A stretch of DNA of 64,000 bases, taken from assembly GCF_017876155.1 (NCBI RefSeq), contig NZ_JAGINP010000005.1, positions 186,001 through 250,000 of the forward strand, given 5' to 3'. The DNA comes from Azospirillum rugosum (GTDB taxonomy: Bacteria; Pseudomonadota; Alphaproteobacteria; Azospirillales; Azospirillaceae). The translations under genes were made by a program, and so were the position numbers. Of the stretch, positions 40,439 through 48,302 are shown piece by piece. Each line of letters begins with the position of its first letter. Positions within the stretch are counted from its first letter, which is position 1. The notes beneath the pieces were generated by a model that worked only from the letters and a program-made list of their open reading frames with translations, was not told where the DNA came from and made no database searches.

Positions 40439-40855
40439 TCAGGGCGTGTATTTCGCCAACTCGACCTGCGCGCGCAGGTCGATCTGGTCAAGGATTTCGG
40501 CAAGCCTGGGGTCATCCACCTGGGCGCGCCGGGACTGGACGACCTTGGCGAGATCCATCAGCTTCTGCGCCGACAGGGTGCCGGCCAGCAGGCCGTGCTG
40601 GATCTCCTCCAGCCTGTCGAGCATGTCCTCCGCGCGCATCTTGCCGCGCGACTCGCGGGCCGCGGCGTCGTCGACCTCCTGCAGCGCCAGCACGCTGGCG
40701 ATGCCGGCCAGCGGCGCCGACGCGTGCACCCCCGCCGCACCGCCCGTCTCGCCGACGAGCTGCTTGGAGAAGGATGCGCCGGACGCCCCCTCGGACTTTC
40801 CGGTGCGCCGGACCGAGGAGCTGCCGCGAAGTTTTCCGGGGCCTTCGACTTTCAT
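40439..40855 (-). CDS. fliX: Flagellar assembly regulator FliX
   Basis: A 138-residue FliX, an alphaproteobacterial protein that, in Caulobacter, links basal-body assembly to activity of the sigma-54 activator FlbD. It starts MKVEGPGKLRGSSSVRRTGK, and the family core EDMLDRLEEIQHGLLAGTLS with RLAEILDQIDLRAQVELAKY at the C-terminus is clear. The start at 40855 is preferred over an upstream ATG. It diverges from flgI, and a CtrA-like box lies 50 bases upstream. Its presence supports a FliX/FlbD-type checkpoint here. Confidence 0.9.
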   Translation of the reverse strand: MKVEGPGKLRGSSSVRRTGKSEGASGASFSKQLVGETGGAAGVHASAPLAGIASVLALQEVDDAAARESRGKMRAEDMLDRLEEIQHGLLAGTLSAQKLMDLAKVVQSRRAQVDDPRLAEILDQIDLRAQVELAKYTP

Positions 40856-40904
40856 GTTCCGTGCAACCGGTTTCGGTAATGCTGACACTCTAGATGGATT
40901 GACA

Positions 40905-40919
40905 TTAACATCTGGTCAA
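40905..40919. promoter_or_regulatory. CtrA-like box before fliX
   Basis: TTAA CATCTGG TCAA keeps seven of eight CtrA positions with the right spacing, 50 bases upstream of fliX (minus) and 188 bases upstream of flgI (plus). Proximity suggests that it serves fliX. Confidence 0.42.
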
Positions 40920-41056
40920 GGCTTGCCGCAATCCGGCAAAAATTGCCCTGTTTGTGTGACACAAAGCGGTGATCCGCGGTGCGTTTTTCCGGACTTTTCC
41001 ATCGCGCCCGGGGAAGTGGCACCGCCTCCCCTTGGTTGATCTGCGCCCCGTGGGTC

Positions 41057-41071
41057 TGGCACGGCTTTTGT
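41057..41071 (+). promoter_or_regulatory. Sigma-54-like promoter before flgI
   Basis: TGGCAC GGCTT TTGT fits the -24/-12 pattern (TGGCAC-N5-TTGC) with one mismatch, 36 bases upstream of the flgI ATG. Confidence 0.6.
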
Positions 41072-41106
41072 AAGGACCGGGACACCCGTTGTGGAGTGCC
41101 CCCGTC

Positions 41107-42237
41107 ATGCCGACCAGCGCCGCCGCCCTGTATCGCTTCCTCGCCGCCCTGCTGATCGCCGCGATCGTCGCGCTGCCGCATCATGCCGCCGCCTCGTCGG
41201 CGCGGATCAAGGACGTCGTGGACGTGGAGGGCGTGCGCGACAACATGCTGATCGGCTACGGCCTCGTGGTCGGCCTGAACGGCACGGGCGACAGCCTGAA
41301 CAACTCGCCCTTCACCGAGCAGAGCCTGGTCGGCATGCTGGAGCGGATGGGCGTCAACACCCGCGGCACCAACCTGCGCACCAAGAACGTGGCGGCGGTG
41401 ATGGTGACCGCGACCCTGCCGCCCTACGCCGCCCAGGGCACGCGCATCGACGTGACCGTGTCGGCCATGGGCGACAGCAAGAGCCTGCTGGGCGGCACGC
41501 TGCTGGTCACCCCGCTGCTGGGCGCCGACGGCGAGGTCTACGCCGTGGGCCAGGGGCCGATCGCCGTGTCCGGCTTCTCCGCCCAGGGCCAGGGCGCCAG
41601 CGTGACGCGCGGCGTGCCGACGGCCGGCCGCATCTCCTCGGGCGCCATTGTCGAGCGCGAGATCCAGTTCTCGCTGGCGGAGCTGCCGGTGCTGCGCCTG
41701 TCCTTGCGCAACCCCGACTTCACCACGGCCCAGCGCGTGGCGACCGCCATCAACATGCAGCTGCGCGGCAACCGGGCGCAGGCCACCGACCCGTCGTCGG
41801 TCCTGCTGACCGTGCCGGAAGCGCGCCGCGGCGACATCGTCGGCCTGATCACCGAGATCGAGCAGCTGCGCATCACCCCCGACCAGGTCGCCCGCGTGGT
41901 GGTGGACGAGAAGTCCGGCGTGATCGTGATGGGCGAAAACGTGCGCATCTCCACCGTCGCCATCGCCCAGGGCAACCTGACGATCCGCGTGACCGAGACG
42001 CCGCAGGTCAGCCAGCCCGGCCCCTTCAGCCAGGGCCAGACCGCCGTGGTGCCGCGCACCGACATCCAGGTGGACGACCAGTCCAACAACCGCCTCGGCG
42101 TGATGAATGCCGGGGTGACGCTCCAGGAGTTGGTACAATCCTTGAATGCGCTGGGGGTGGGCCCGCGCGACATGATCGCCATCCTGCAATCGATCAAGGC
42201 CGCCGGAGCCCTGCAAGCGGAAATCGAGGTGATCTGA
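41107..42237 (+). CDS. flgI: Flagellar P-ring protein FlgI
   Basis: A 376-residue P-ring subunit with a Sec signal (hydrophobic run ending HHAAASSA). The family core is clear: ARIKDVVDVEGVRDNMLIGY, GLVVGLNGTGDSLNNSPFT, TKNVAAVMVTATLPPYA and DDQSNNRLGVMNAGVTLQEL. The ATG at 41107 with a GGAG site is preferred over an upstream TTG. Its stop overlaps the start of the next gene (TGATGG), indicating coupling. It is the first gene of the flgI-rod protein-flgN-like operon. Confidence 0.96.
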   Translation: MPTSAAALYRFLAALLIAAIVALPHHAAASSARIKDVVDVEGVRDNMLIGYGLVVGLNGTGDSLNNSPFTEQSLVGMLERMGVNTRGTNLRTKNVAAVMVTATLPPYAAQGTRIDVTVSAMGDSKSLLGGTLLVTPLLGADGEVYAVGQGPIAVSGFSAQGQGASVTRGVPTAGRISSGAIVEREIQFSLAELPVLRLSLRNPDFTTAQRVATAINMQLRGNRAQATDPSSVLLTVPEARRGDIVGLITEIEQLRITPDQVARVVVDEKSGVIVMGENVRISTVAIAQGNLTIRVTETPQVSQPGPFSQGQTAVVPRTDIQVDDQSNNRLGVMNAGVTLQELVQSLNALGVGPRDMIAILQSIKAAGALQAEIEVI

Positions 42238-42608
42238 TGGACACGGCCCTCCCCCTCCCCAGCCTTCCCACCCCGCGCATGCCGACGCTGGCCGAGCGCG
42301 CGGCGCAGGGCGCCCGGGCCGCGGCTTTGGACGAGAGCAAGGCGGATCCCGGCAAGCGCGCCCAAACCCACGCCCAGATCCGCAAGGCCGCCGACGATTT
42401 CGAGAACGTCTTCGTCTCCCAGATGCTGGGCCACATGTTCGACGGCATCGAGGTGGACGAGACCTTCGGCGGCGGGCACGGGGAAGAGATGTTCCGCTCC
42501 ATGCTCACCGAACAATACGCCAAGCAGGTCAACAGCCGCGGCGGCTTCGGCATCGCCGACCAGGTCTACCGCGAGCTTCTGCGCGCCCAGGAGGTCAACC
42601 ATGGATAA
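42237..42608 (+). CDS. FlgJ-like rod-binding protein (no muramidase domain)
   Basis: A 123-residue protein corresponding to the N-terminal rod-capping half of FlgJ. It shows IRKAADDFENVFVSQMLGHM, GGHGEEMFRSMLTEQYAKQV and GGFGIADQVYRELLR. The peptidoglycan-hydrolysing domain fused to FlgJ in enterobacteria is absent, as is usual in alphaproteobacteria, where a separate lytic enzyme does that job. It overlaps flgI by one base and the next gene by eight bases. Confidence 0.9.
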   Translation: MDTALPLPSLPTPRMPTLAERAAQGARAAALDESKADPGKRAQTHAQIRKAADDFENVFVSQMLGHMFDGIEVDETFGGGHGEEMFRSMLTEQYAKQVNSRGGFGIADQVYRELLRAQEVNHG

Positions 42609-43116
42609 GGTCGATGTCCGTTTCCCGCAGCCCGGCAAGAAGGCCCCGACCGCCAACCTGCCGAAGAACGCCGAGGAGCGCGCCGGCGCCCTGATCGAGC
42701 TGATGGACCGCCTGAGCGCCCACCTGCGCCGCGAGGCGGAGGCGGTGGAGCGCCGCTGCACCGGCGCGGAGCTGGCGCGGCTCGCCAAGGAAAAGCAGCC
42801 GATGATGCTGGTCTACGAGGAGGTCTCGCGCCTGCTGCGGGTGGACCGCGAGGGCATGGCGAACCTGCCCGACGACACCAAGGCCAAGCTGCGCGCCGCG
42901 ACGCGCGACCTGTTTGATGCCTCCGCCGAGAACGCGGACGTCCTGCGCCGCAACAGCGGGGCCCAGAAGATCCTGGTGGACACGGTCGTCAACGCCATCA
43001 ACCACGCCCGCCAGGTGACGACGGTGGCCTACAACTCCCCCACCCCGCCGCGCAGCACCTACGTCGTTCCCTCGCACGGGCCGGCCACCTCGGCCACGCT
43101 GAACACGCGGCTGTAG
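42601..43116 (+). CDS. FlgN-like flagellar export chaperone
   Basis: A 171-residue helical protein that overlaps the rod-protein gene. Segments LIELMDRLSAHLRREAEAVE, LVYEEVSRLLRVDREGM and AAIRDL-like helices followed by a Ser/Thr/Pro-rich C-terminus fit the FlgN family, which escorts hook-filament junction proteins FlgK and FlgL to the export gate. Family similarity is weak at sequence level, so the call relies on the alphaproteobacterial order flgI-flgJ-flgN. A strong terminator follows the gene. Confidence 0.68.
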   Translation: MDKVDVRFPQPGKKAPTANLPKNAEERAGALIELMDRLSAHLRREAEAVERRCTGAELARLAKEKQPMMLVYEEVSRLLRVDREGMANLPDDTKAKLRAATRDLFDASAENADVLRRNSGAQKILVDTVVNAINHARQVTTVAYNSPTPPRSTYVVPSHGPATSATLNTRL

Positions 43117-43141
43117 CCGGAAACGTCCACGGACGTGAGAG

Positions 43142-43174
43142 AGGGGCCGCCTTACACGGGCGGCCCCTTTTCCG
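43142..43174 (+). terminator. Rho-independent terminator after the flgI operon
   Basis: GGGGCCGCC pairs with GGCGGCCCC around a short TTACACG loop and is followed by TTTTCC, 26 bases past the stop of the FlgN-like gene. Confidence 0.88.
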
Positions 43175-43312
43175 TTTCCGCGTACGGTCTCCGCGCGGCA
43201 GAAACGGCAGGGCCGACCCGGCGGATTTTGCCGCCCCCCGGCGGGAACTGCCGGGCACCGCCGGCCGGCGGCGGATTTTCGGCGAAATACCGGGAGCCCG
43301 CGTCTTCCCCAC

Positions 43313-43329
43313 TTGGCCCCAGAGTTGCT
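43313..43329 (+). promoter_or_regulatory. Sigma-54-like promoter before fliK
   Basis: TTGGCCC CAGAG TTGCT matches the -24/-12 consensus with one mismatch, 41 bases upstream of the fliK ATG and separated from the upstream operon by a terminator. Confidence 0.55.
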
Positions 43330-43369
43330 TAGTCCCGGGGAAGCGTTGCTGCCGCAAGGAACCTGGCCC

Positions 43370-45445
43370 ATGGACATCCCCTCGAAGATCGCGTCCGCGT
43401 TCGACAGCCTTGCCCAAAGCCAGGCGTCCGGCCAAGCCGCCAGCCAGGGTGCCCACCAGGGCGGAAGCGCCCGCACCGACGCGTTCGCGTCGATGATGGA
43501 CCGCATCCTCAGCGACGCCGCGGCCCGCAAGCGCGACCAGGAGCAGGCCGCCGCCGAAGCGGCCGACCGCAAGGCCGCCGACCGGAAGGCGGCTGTTTCG
43601 CGCGCGGCCGAAACGCGCGCCGCACGCCTGGAGCCGGCACGGCCCCGCCCGGCCGCCGCTGCCGCGCCGCAGGCCGTGCGCCGGGAGGAGCCGCCGCGGC
43701 CCGAGCCGAAGGCGGATCCCAAGGACGCTGCGGCGGACGCCCTCCCGCGCAACGCCGAGCGGCCGGTCGCCGACAAGGCGGATGCGCCGGCCCGCAAGGA
43801 CCCGAAGGCGGACTCCAAGGACGCCGCGGCGGCCAACGACGCGAAGGCGGCCAAGGACGGAAAGGCCGCGAAAGGCGCCAAGGACAAGGACGCCCGGAAC
43901 GCCGACCACGACGACGCGGACGCGGCTGCGGCGGCCGCCTCGCAGGACGGCACGGGCGCCGCCGCTCCGCGGACCGATGCCGCGTCCGAGGACGGCGGCG
44001 GAACGGACGAGGCCGAGGACCAGGACGATGGTGAGGCGGTCGTGGTGGAGGTCGACCTCACCATCACCGAAACCACGGTCACCGTCGTTTCCGCGGACCA
44101 GTCCTGCACGGTGACCGACAGCAACGCCGCGCTGGCCTTGGGGCTCGCCATGGCGCCGGGAGCCGCGGCGGATGATCCGGGGGCCGGCGACACGGCGGAT
44201 GCCGCGACGGCGCAGACCGACCCGGTCAGTTCCGCCCAGGACGCGGCCATTCCGCTCACCCCAGCGCAATTGGGGGTGGAGCAGTTGGCCGCAGCGCAGC
44301 AGGCCGCCCTGGCTGGCGCGACGGCGGGGACACCGTCCACGCAGCCCCAGGCCGGGGACGGCGCGGCGGCGGCAGAGTCCGCTGACGGCGCCGGCAAGGC
44401 CGCCGGCGTCAATACCGGCAACCTTCCGCAACGCGGCGACGGCCTGAAGCCGGAGGATCTCAAGGCGGCGCTCGCCAAGGCTGCCGAAGCGGCGGGCGCC
44501 GAGGCCAAGGCCTCCGCCGCGGCGACCGGCGCGGCGACTGACGCCAAGGTTGCGACGGCGGATGGCGCGGCGACCGGAACGGCGGATGGGGCCACGGACG
44601 GGGATGGGGCCGTGACCGCCCTGCCGTCCGACGACACCCCCCTTCCCCAGTCGCTGGCGGAACTGGCCGCCGCGGCGAAGGCGAAGGCCGCGGCGAAGGG
44701 CGGCGGCAAGGGCGAGTCCGACGCCGGTGCCAAGGGCGACGGCCAGACCCCGAACAACGCCGCGATGCAGGCCCAGCCCGCGCCGCCGAGCCCCGACTCG
44801 GCGAAGGGAACGGCCCAGTCCGCCTTCCTCGCCGCCGCGGCCGAGGCCGCGAAGGGTGACGGCGCGGCCGCGCCGGACGCCGCGAAGCCGGCCGACGGCG
44901 CCTCCACCACCGCGACGCACCCGGCCATCGCCGCCATGGAGGCGCCGCGCGCCGCCGCGGGCGTGGACGCGCCGGCCGCCCTGGCGCACCTGCGCCCCTC
45001 GCGCGGGTCGGCCGGCCTGCCGATGGGTGTGCAGGAGCAGGTGGCCGTCCACATGCGTAAGAACGTCGCGGACGGCAACGACAGCTTCACCATCAACCTG
45101 CGCCCGACCGAGCTTGGCCGCATCGACATCCGTCTGGAGATCGCGTCGGACGGCCGGGTCAGCGCCCAGGTCGCCGTGGAGAAAGCCCAGACCCTGGAGC
45201 TTTTGCAGCGCGACAGCCGCAATCTGGAACGGGCCTTGCAAGACGCCGGGCTGAAGGCGGACAGCAACAGCCTCAACTTCAGCCTGCGCGGCGAGGGCGG
45301 AAACCCGTTCCAGGACGAGGGACGCCAGGGCGGCGGCTATGGCCGGCGCGGCCGCGGCGGCTCCGGCGGCGGGGATGAGGTCGAGGATGTGAAGGCCGCC
45401 TACACCGTCACGCTGGCCCCCGGCCGCGTCGATCTCCACGCCTAA
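43370..45445 (+). CDS. fliK: Flagellar hook-length control protein FliK
   Basis: A 691-residue FliK. Most of it is a long Ala/Asp/Lys-rich, low-complexity ruler region. The conserved C-terminal Flg_hook domain begins around VAVHMRKNVADGNDSFTINL and continues RPTELGRIDIRLEIASDGRV with LELLQRDSRNLERALQDAGL. FliK measures the hook and switches export specificity. The start MDIPSKIASAF follows an AAGGA site. The frame upstream of it is not used. The compositional bias explains several overlapping shadow frames. Confidence 0.88.
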   Translation: MDIPSKIASAFDSLAQSQASGQAASQGAHQGGSARTDAFASMMDRILSDAAARKRDQEQAAAEAADRKAADRKAAVSRAAETRAARLEPARPRPAAAAAPQAVRREEPPRPEPKADPKDAAADALPRNAERPVADKADAPARKDPKADSKDAAAANDAKAAKDGKAAKGAKDKDARNADHDDADAAAAAASQDGTGAAAPRTDAASEDGGGTDEAEDQDDGEAVVVEVDLTITETTVTVVSADQSCTVTDSNAALALGLAMAPGAAADDPGAGDTADAATAQTDPVSSAQDAAIPLTPAQLGVEQLAAAQQAALAGATAGTPSTQPQAGDGAAAAESADGAGKAAGVNTGNLPQRGDGLKPEDLKAALAKAAEAAGAEAKASAAATGAATDAKVATADGAATGTADGATDGDGAVTALPSDDTPLPQSLAELAAAAKAKAAAKGGGKGESDAGAKGDGQTPNNAAMQAQPAPPSPDSAKGTAQSAFLAAAAEAAKGDGAAAPDAAKPADGASTTATHPAIAAMEAPRAAAGVDAPAALAHLRPSRGSAGLPMGVQEQVAVHMRKNVADGNDSFTINLRPTELGRIDIRLEIASDGRVSAQVAVEKAQTLELLQRDSRNLERALQDAGLKADSNSLNFSLRGEGGNPFQDEGRQGGGYGRRGRGGSGGGDEVEDVKAAYTVTLAPGRVDLHA

Positions 45446-45500
45446 ATCGGGCACGCGTGACCCGCACCGCCCGATCCAGCAACGCCGAAGGACACCCGCC

Positions 45501-46247
45501 ATGGCCACGACCAACACCGACTACGGCAGCAGCTGGAACACCAACAGCACCACCAAGACCAACAACACGACGAACAAGACGACCAACTCGTCCGGCACGC
45601 CGAAGTCGACGGACGAGCAGGCGTTGGACAAGGCGGCGACCGGCCTCGGCGACAATTTCCAGAGCTTCCTGAAGCTGCTGACCACGCAGATGCAGAACCA
45701 GGACCCGCTGAAGCCGATGGACACCAACGACATGACGCGGCAGCTGGTCGACTTCGCCAACGTGGAGCAGAACATCGGCACCAACAGCCGGCTGGACAAG
45801 CTGCTGAAGCTGCAGGGCGCCTCCACCGCGTCGACCAACCTCGCCTATCTCGGCCGCACGATCAGCTTCAAGGGCGACGGCTTCGACTACACGCAGGGCA
45901 TGACCCAGGCGCCGCTCGCCTACGAGCTGGAGAAGGAGGCGAAGTCGGTGCGCGTGGACATCCTGGACAGCCAGGGGCGCACCGTGCGGTCCATGACCGG
46001 CGAGACCAAGGCCGGCGAGAAGCACGTCGTGAACTGGGACTTCAAGGACAACGGCGGCAACGCGGTGCAGCCCGGCACCTACCGCCTGAACATCGCCCCG
46101 GTGTCGGACAAGAAGGACGACATCATCAAGGCGACCACCTACACCTTCGGCGTCGTCAACGGCGTCGGCGCCAACAAGGACGGCGAGACGGTGGTCAGCG
46201 TCGGCAGCCAGGACATCCCGCTGTCCGATGTGACGAAAGTCTATTGA
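45501..46247 (+). CDS. flgD: Flagellar hook-assembly scaffold FlgD
   Basis: A 248-residue hook-capping protein. A Ser/Thr/Asn-rich N-terminus precedes the export and cap signature NFQSFLKLLTTQMQNQDPLK with PMDTNDMTRQLVDFANVEQN. The C-terminal Ig-like part has VRVDILDSQGRTVRSMTGE and NGGNAVQPGTYRLNI. Length and order are typical. It follows fliK by 55 bases and probably shares its promoter. Confidence 0.96.
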   Translation: MATTNTDYGSSWNTNSTTKTNNTTNKTTNSSGTPKSTDEQALDKAATGLGDNFQSFLKLLTTQMQNQDPLKPMDTNDMTRQLVDFANVEQNIGTNSRLDKLLKLQGASTASTNLAYLGRTISFKGDGFDYTQGMTQAPLAYELEKEAKSVRVDILDSQGRTVRSMTGETKAGEKHVVNWDFKDNGGNAVQPGTYRLNIAPVSDKKDDIIKATTYTFGVVNGVGANKDGETVVSVGSQDIPLSDVTKVY

Positions 46248-46448
46248 AAATTCAGACTTCGGCGAAATTCCTGCCCGGCAGCTTTTTCCCCGGGCCGGGC
46301 TTGCCGGGCTCCCCGCCGCAACCGCAGCACCGCCCAACACGCGCCGCGCCTTGACGAATTGGCGTGGCGGCGGGGCCGGAGCCGCCCGGGAACGGGCAAA
46401 AGCGCCACCGCCTTCAATGCTTTACGCGCGCAACATTAACCCTATCGT

Positions 46449-46463
46449 TTAGGTTTTTGTTAA
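46449..46463. promoter_or_regulatory. CtrA-like box before sciP
   Basis: TTAG GTTTTTG TTAA has seven of eight CtrA positions with the right spacing, about 64 bases upstream of the sciP start. A further TTAA lies at 46436. In Caulobacter sciP is itself under CtrA control, so the position makes biological sense. Confidence 0.48.
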
Positions 46464-46482
46464 GCGGAGAAGGGGTAGGTTA

Positions 46483-46496
46483 CCACGAAATCGTGG
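46483..46496. promoter_or_regulatory. Short perfect palindrome before sciP
   Basis: CCACGAAATCGTGG is a six-base inverted repeat around AA, about 30 bases upstream of the sciP ATG. The position would suit an operator or a methylation-type site. No regulator is identified. Confidence 0.3.
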
Positions 46497-46526
46497 AATA
46501 CACTGCTGATGGTGGAGCGTCCGCGC

Positions 46527-46868
46527 ATGTCATCTCGCGAGCTTGAATTAAGCGACGATGGCTCCAGTGGAGCGTCGATCATCGGTCCAGCAGGACGGCC
46601 GATGACGGAAAACGACCTGCCCCCGCCCGACACCAAGCGCTGGGTGATGCGGCGCAAGGCGGAGGTTGTGGCGGGTGTGCGCTCGGGGCTGATCAGCCTC
46701 GAGGAGGCATGCCGTCGCTACACCCTGTCGGTCGAGGAGTTCCTGTCCTGGCAGCGGCTGATCGACAGCCACGGCATGCGCGGCCTGCGGGCCACGCGGC
46801 TTCAGGACTATCGCGGCAACCAGCCGGTGCCCGTGCGGTCGCGCATGGCCAGCACGGCCGCGGAATAG
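46527..46868 (+). CDS. sciP: SciP, CtrA-inhibitory protein (DUF1153 family)
   Basis: A 113-residue small DNA-binding-type protein of the SciP/DUF1153 family. The core reads NDLPPPDTKRWVMRRKAEVV, SGLISLEEACRRYTLSVEEF and LSWQRLIDSHGMRGLRATRL, which is closely conserved across alphaproteobacteria. In Caulobacter, SciP binds CtrA and stops it activating cell-cycle and flagellar genes. ATG 46527 follows a GGTGGAG site and leaves the N-terminus family-like. An upstream in-frame ATG at 46509 is also possible. It lies directly after the late flagellar genes and behind a CtrA-like box. Confidence 0.9.
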   Translation: MSSRELELSDDGSSGASIIGPAGRPMTENDLPPPDTKRWVMRRKAEVVAGVRSGLISLEEACRRYTLSVEEFLSWQRLIDSHGMRGLRATRLQDYRGNQPVPVRSRMASTAAE

Positions 46869-47298
46869 CCGTCCACGTCCAGCCTCACCGTCGAATTCGT
46901 CCGCCGCAGGTCCATCCTGCGGCGTCGATGTTTTTTGGTTGCCTTATAGTTTTGTCTGGGCCGACCGCAGGCCGCATCGACCAGCACCGCCGCCGCGGAG
47001 GCCACCGCCTCCCCCGTTCCTTCCGATCCCAGGGTCTGGCCCCCGGCGGAGGCGATGGCCCGACCTGTTCCAATCCCGCCCTGTTGCCTCACGCCCCCGA
47101 GTTCTGTAGGATACAAAACCTATGGAGCTGGAAGGGAGCCGCCATGAAACACCATCGCCGCTCATGTTTCATAACGTTTCACGGTGCTTCATTCGCTCGG
47201 CGGATGAGGACGCCCTGCGCCTGGACTCCGGGCTCCACCTGCGATGGCCCTGCAGACCTGCCCCATCCCCATTGCCACATTTGGGAGACGCCCGCCCC
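46869..47298. other. Intergenic region between sciP and the MaoC-like gene
   Basis: A 430-base region without a convincing gene. It holds an AT-rich patch at about 46929-46958 (TTTTTTGGTTGCCTTATAG) and the inverted repeat at 47144-47172 described separately. Short open frames here lack a good start and typical codon use. Confidence 0.5.
47144..47172. promoter_or_regulatory. Inverted repeat ATGAAACA / TGTTTCAT
   Basis: Eight-base arms separated by 13 bases, about 130 bases upstream of the MaoC-like gene, with a GTTTCAC half-like copy shortly after. The arrangement would suit an operator for a dimeric repressor. No regulator gene is adjacent, so this is only a candidate. Confidence 0.3.
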
Positions 47299-47772
47299 AT
47301 GCGCTATCTCGACGACCTGACGCCCGGCGACCGCTTCGCCGGTGGCCCCGTGACGGTGACGGCGGAGGACATCGTCGCCTACGCCCGGCAGTTCGACCCG
47401 CAGCCGTTCCACCTCGACGCGGAGGCGGCCAAGGACACCGTGTTCACCGGGCTGGCGGCGAGCGGCTGGCACACCGCCGGGCTGACCATGCGCATGATCG
47501 TGAACGGCGAGGGCCGCCTGGCCGGCGGCTTCGTCGGCATGGGGGTGGAGGAGCTTCGCTGGCCCAAGGCCACACGGCCCGGCGACACGCTGCGCATCGA
47601 AAGCGAGGTGCTGGAGGTCCGTGTTTCCGAAAGGCGGCCGGACCGCGGCATCGCCCGCGTCCGCACCACGACCTTCAACCAGGACGATGAGACGGTGCAG
47701 GTGATGACGGCGAACCTGCTGGTGCCGCGTCGCGCCGACGCATCTGCCAACGCCACCGCCCCGGCCGAATAG
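47299..47772 (+). CDS. MaoC-family (R)-hydratase-like protein
   Basis: A 157-residue hot-dog-fold protein of the MaoC dehydratase family. The start MRYLDDLTPGDRF is followed by VTAEDIVAYARQFDPQPFHL, which carries the family Asp and His (DPQPFHLD), and the core continues with TGLAASGWHTAGLTMRMIV and GMGVEELRWPKATRPGDTL. Such enzymes hydrate enoyl-CoA esters to (R)-3-hydroxyacyl-CoA. The exact substrate is not predictable. A long in-frame extension upstream is rejected because homology begins at this ATG. Confidence 0.88.
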   Translation: MRYLDDLTPGDRFAGGPVTVTAEDIVAYARQFDPQPFHLDAEAAKDTVFTGLAASGWHTAGLTMRMIVNGEGRLAGGFVGMGVEELRWPKATRPGDTLRIESEVLEVRVSERRPDRGIARVRTTTFNQDDETVQVMTANLLVPRRADASANATAPAE

Positions 47773-47783
47773 GCGGGACGCAA

Positions 47784-47823
47784 ACGCACAAAAGGCCGCT
47801 CGACGGCGGCCTTGTTTGTGTGC
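47784..47823. terminator. Bidirectional terminator between the MaoC-like gene and tRNA-Lys
   Basis: The stem AAGGCCGC / GCGGCCTT with loop TCGACG is extended by CGCACAAA / TTTGTGTGCG and gives A/T runs on both sides, so it can end the plus-strand hydratase transcript and the minus-strand tRNA transcript. Confidence 0.8.
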
Positions 47824-47850
47824 GGTGCTCTTGGTGCTTTGGGGAGGGAA

Positions 47851-47926
<76 letters not shown>

Positions 47927-47944
47927 ATTCCCAGGACCATGTGA

Positions 47945-48020
<76 letters not shown>

Positions 48021-48302
48021 ATCACATGATCGACACCGGCGGCGGAGGCGTCGTCTTTACCATGCGGTATCGACTAGCTTCCCGTCCGGCCAAGCCGTCG
48101 TCCCGGCCGGTGTGGCGCGGTTTATAGCGAAGCCCCCCGGCCTTGTCGATACCAAAATGGATAGGCCCGCATTTTTTTGACGGGTCCGTTTCGGCCCCGG
48201 ATCCATCCTTGGGTTGGCCTCGATCGGCTTGGGATCCGCCTTGTTTTGACAGGCCCGGCGACCGGCGATATCACCCAGCGGAGTGCGATGGAGGGGCTGA
48301 GC

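Noticed and set aside
46709..47320. Possible gene between sciP and the MaoC-like gene
   Set aside because: It overlaps sciP in another frame and has no ribosome-binding site, domain or typical codon use.
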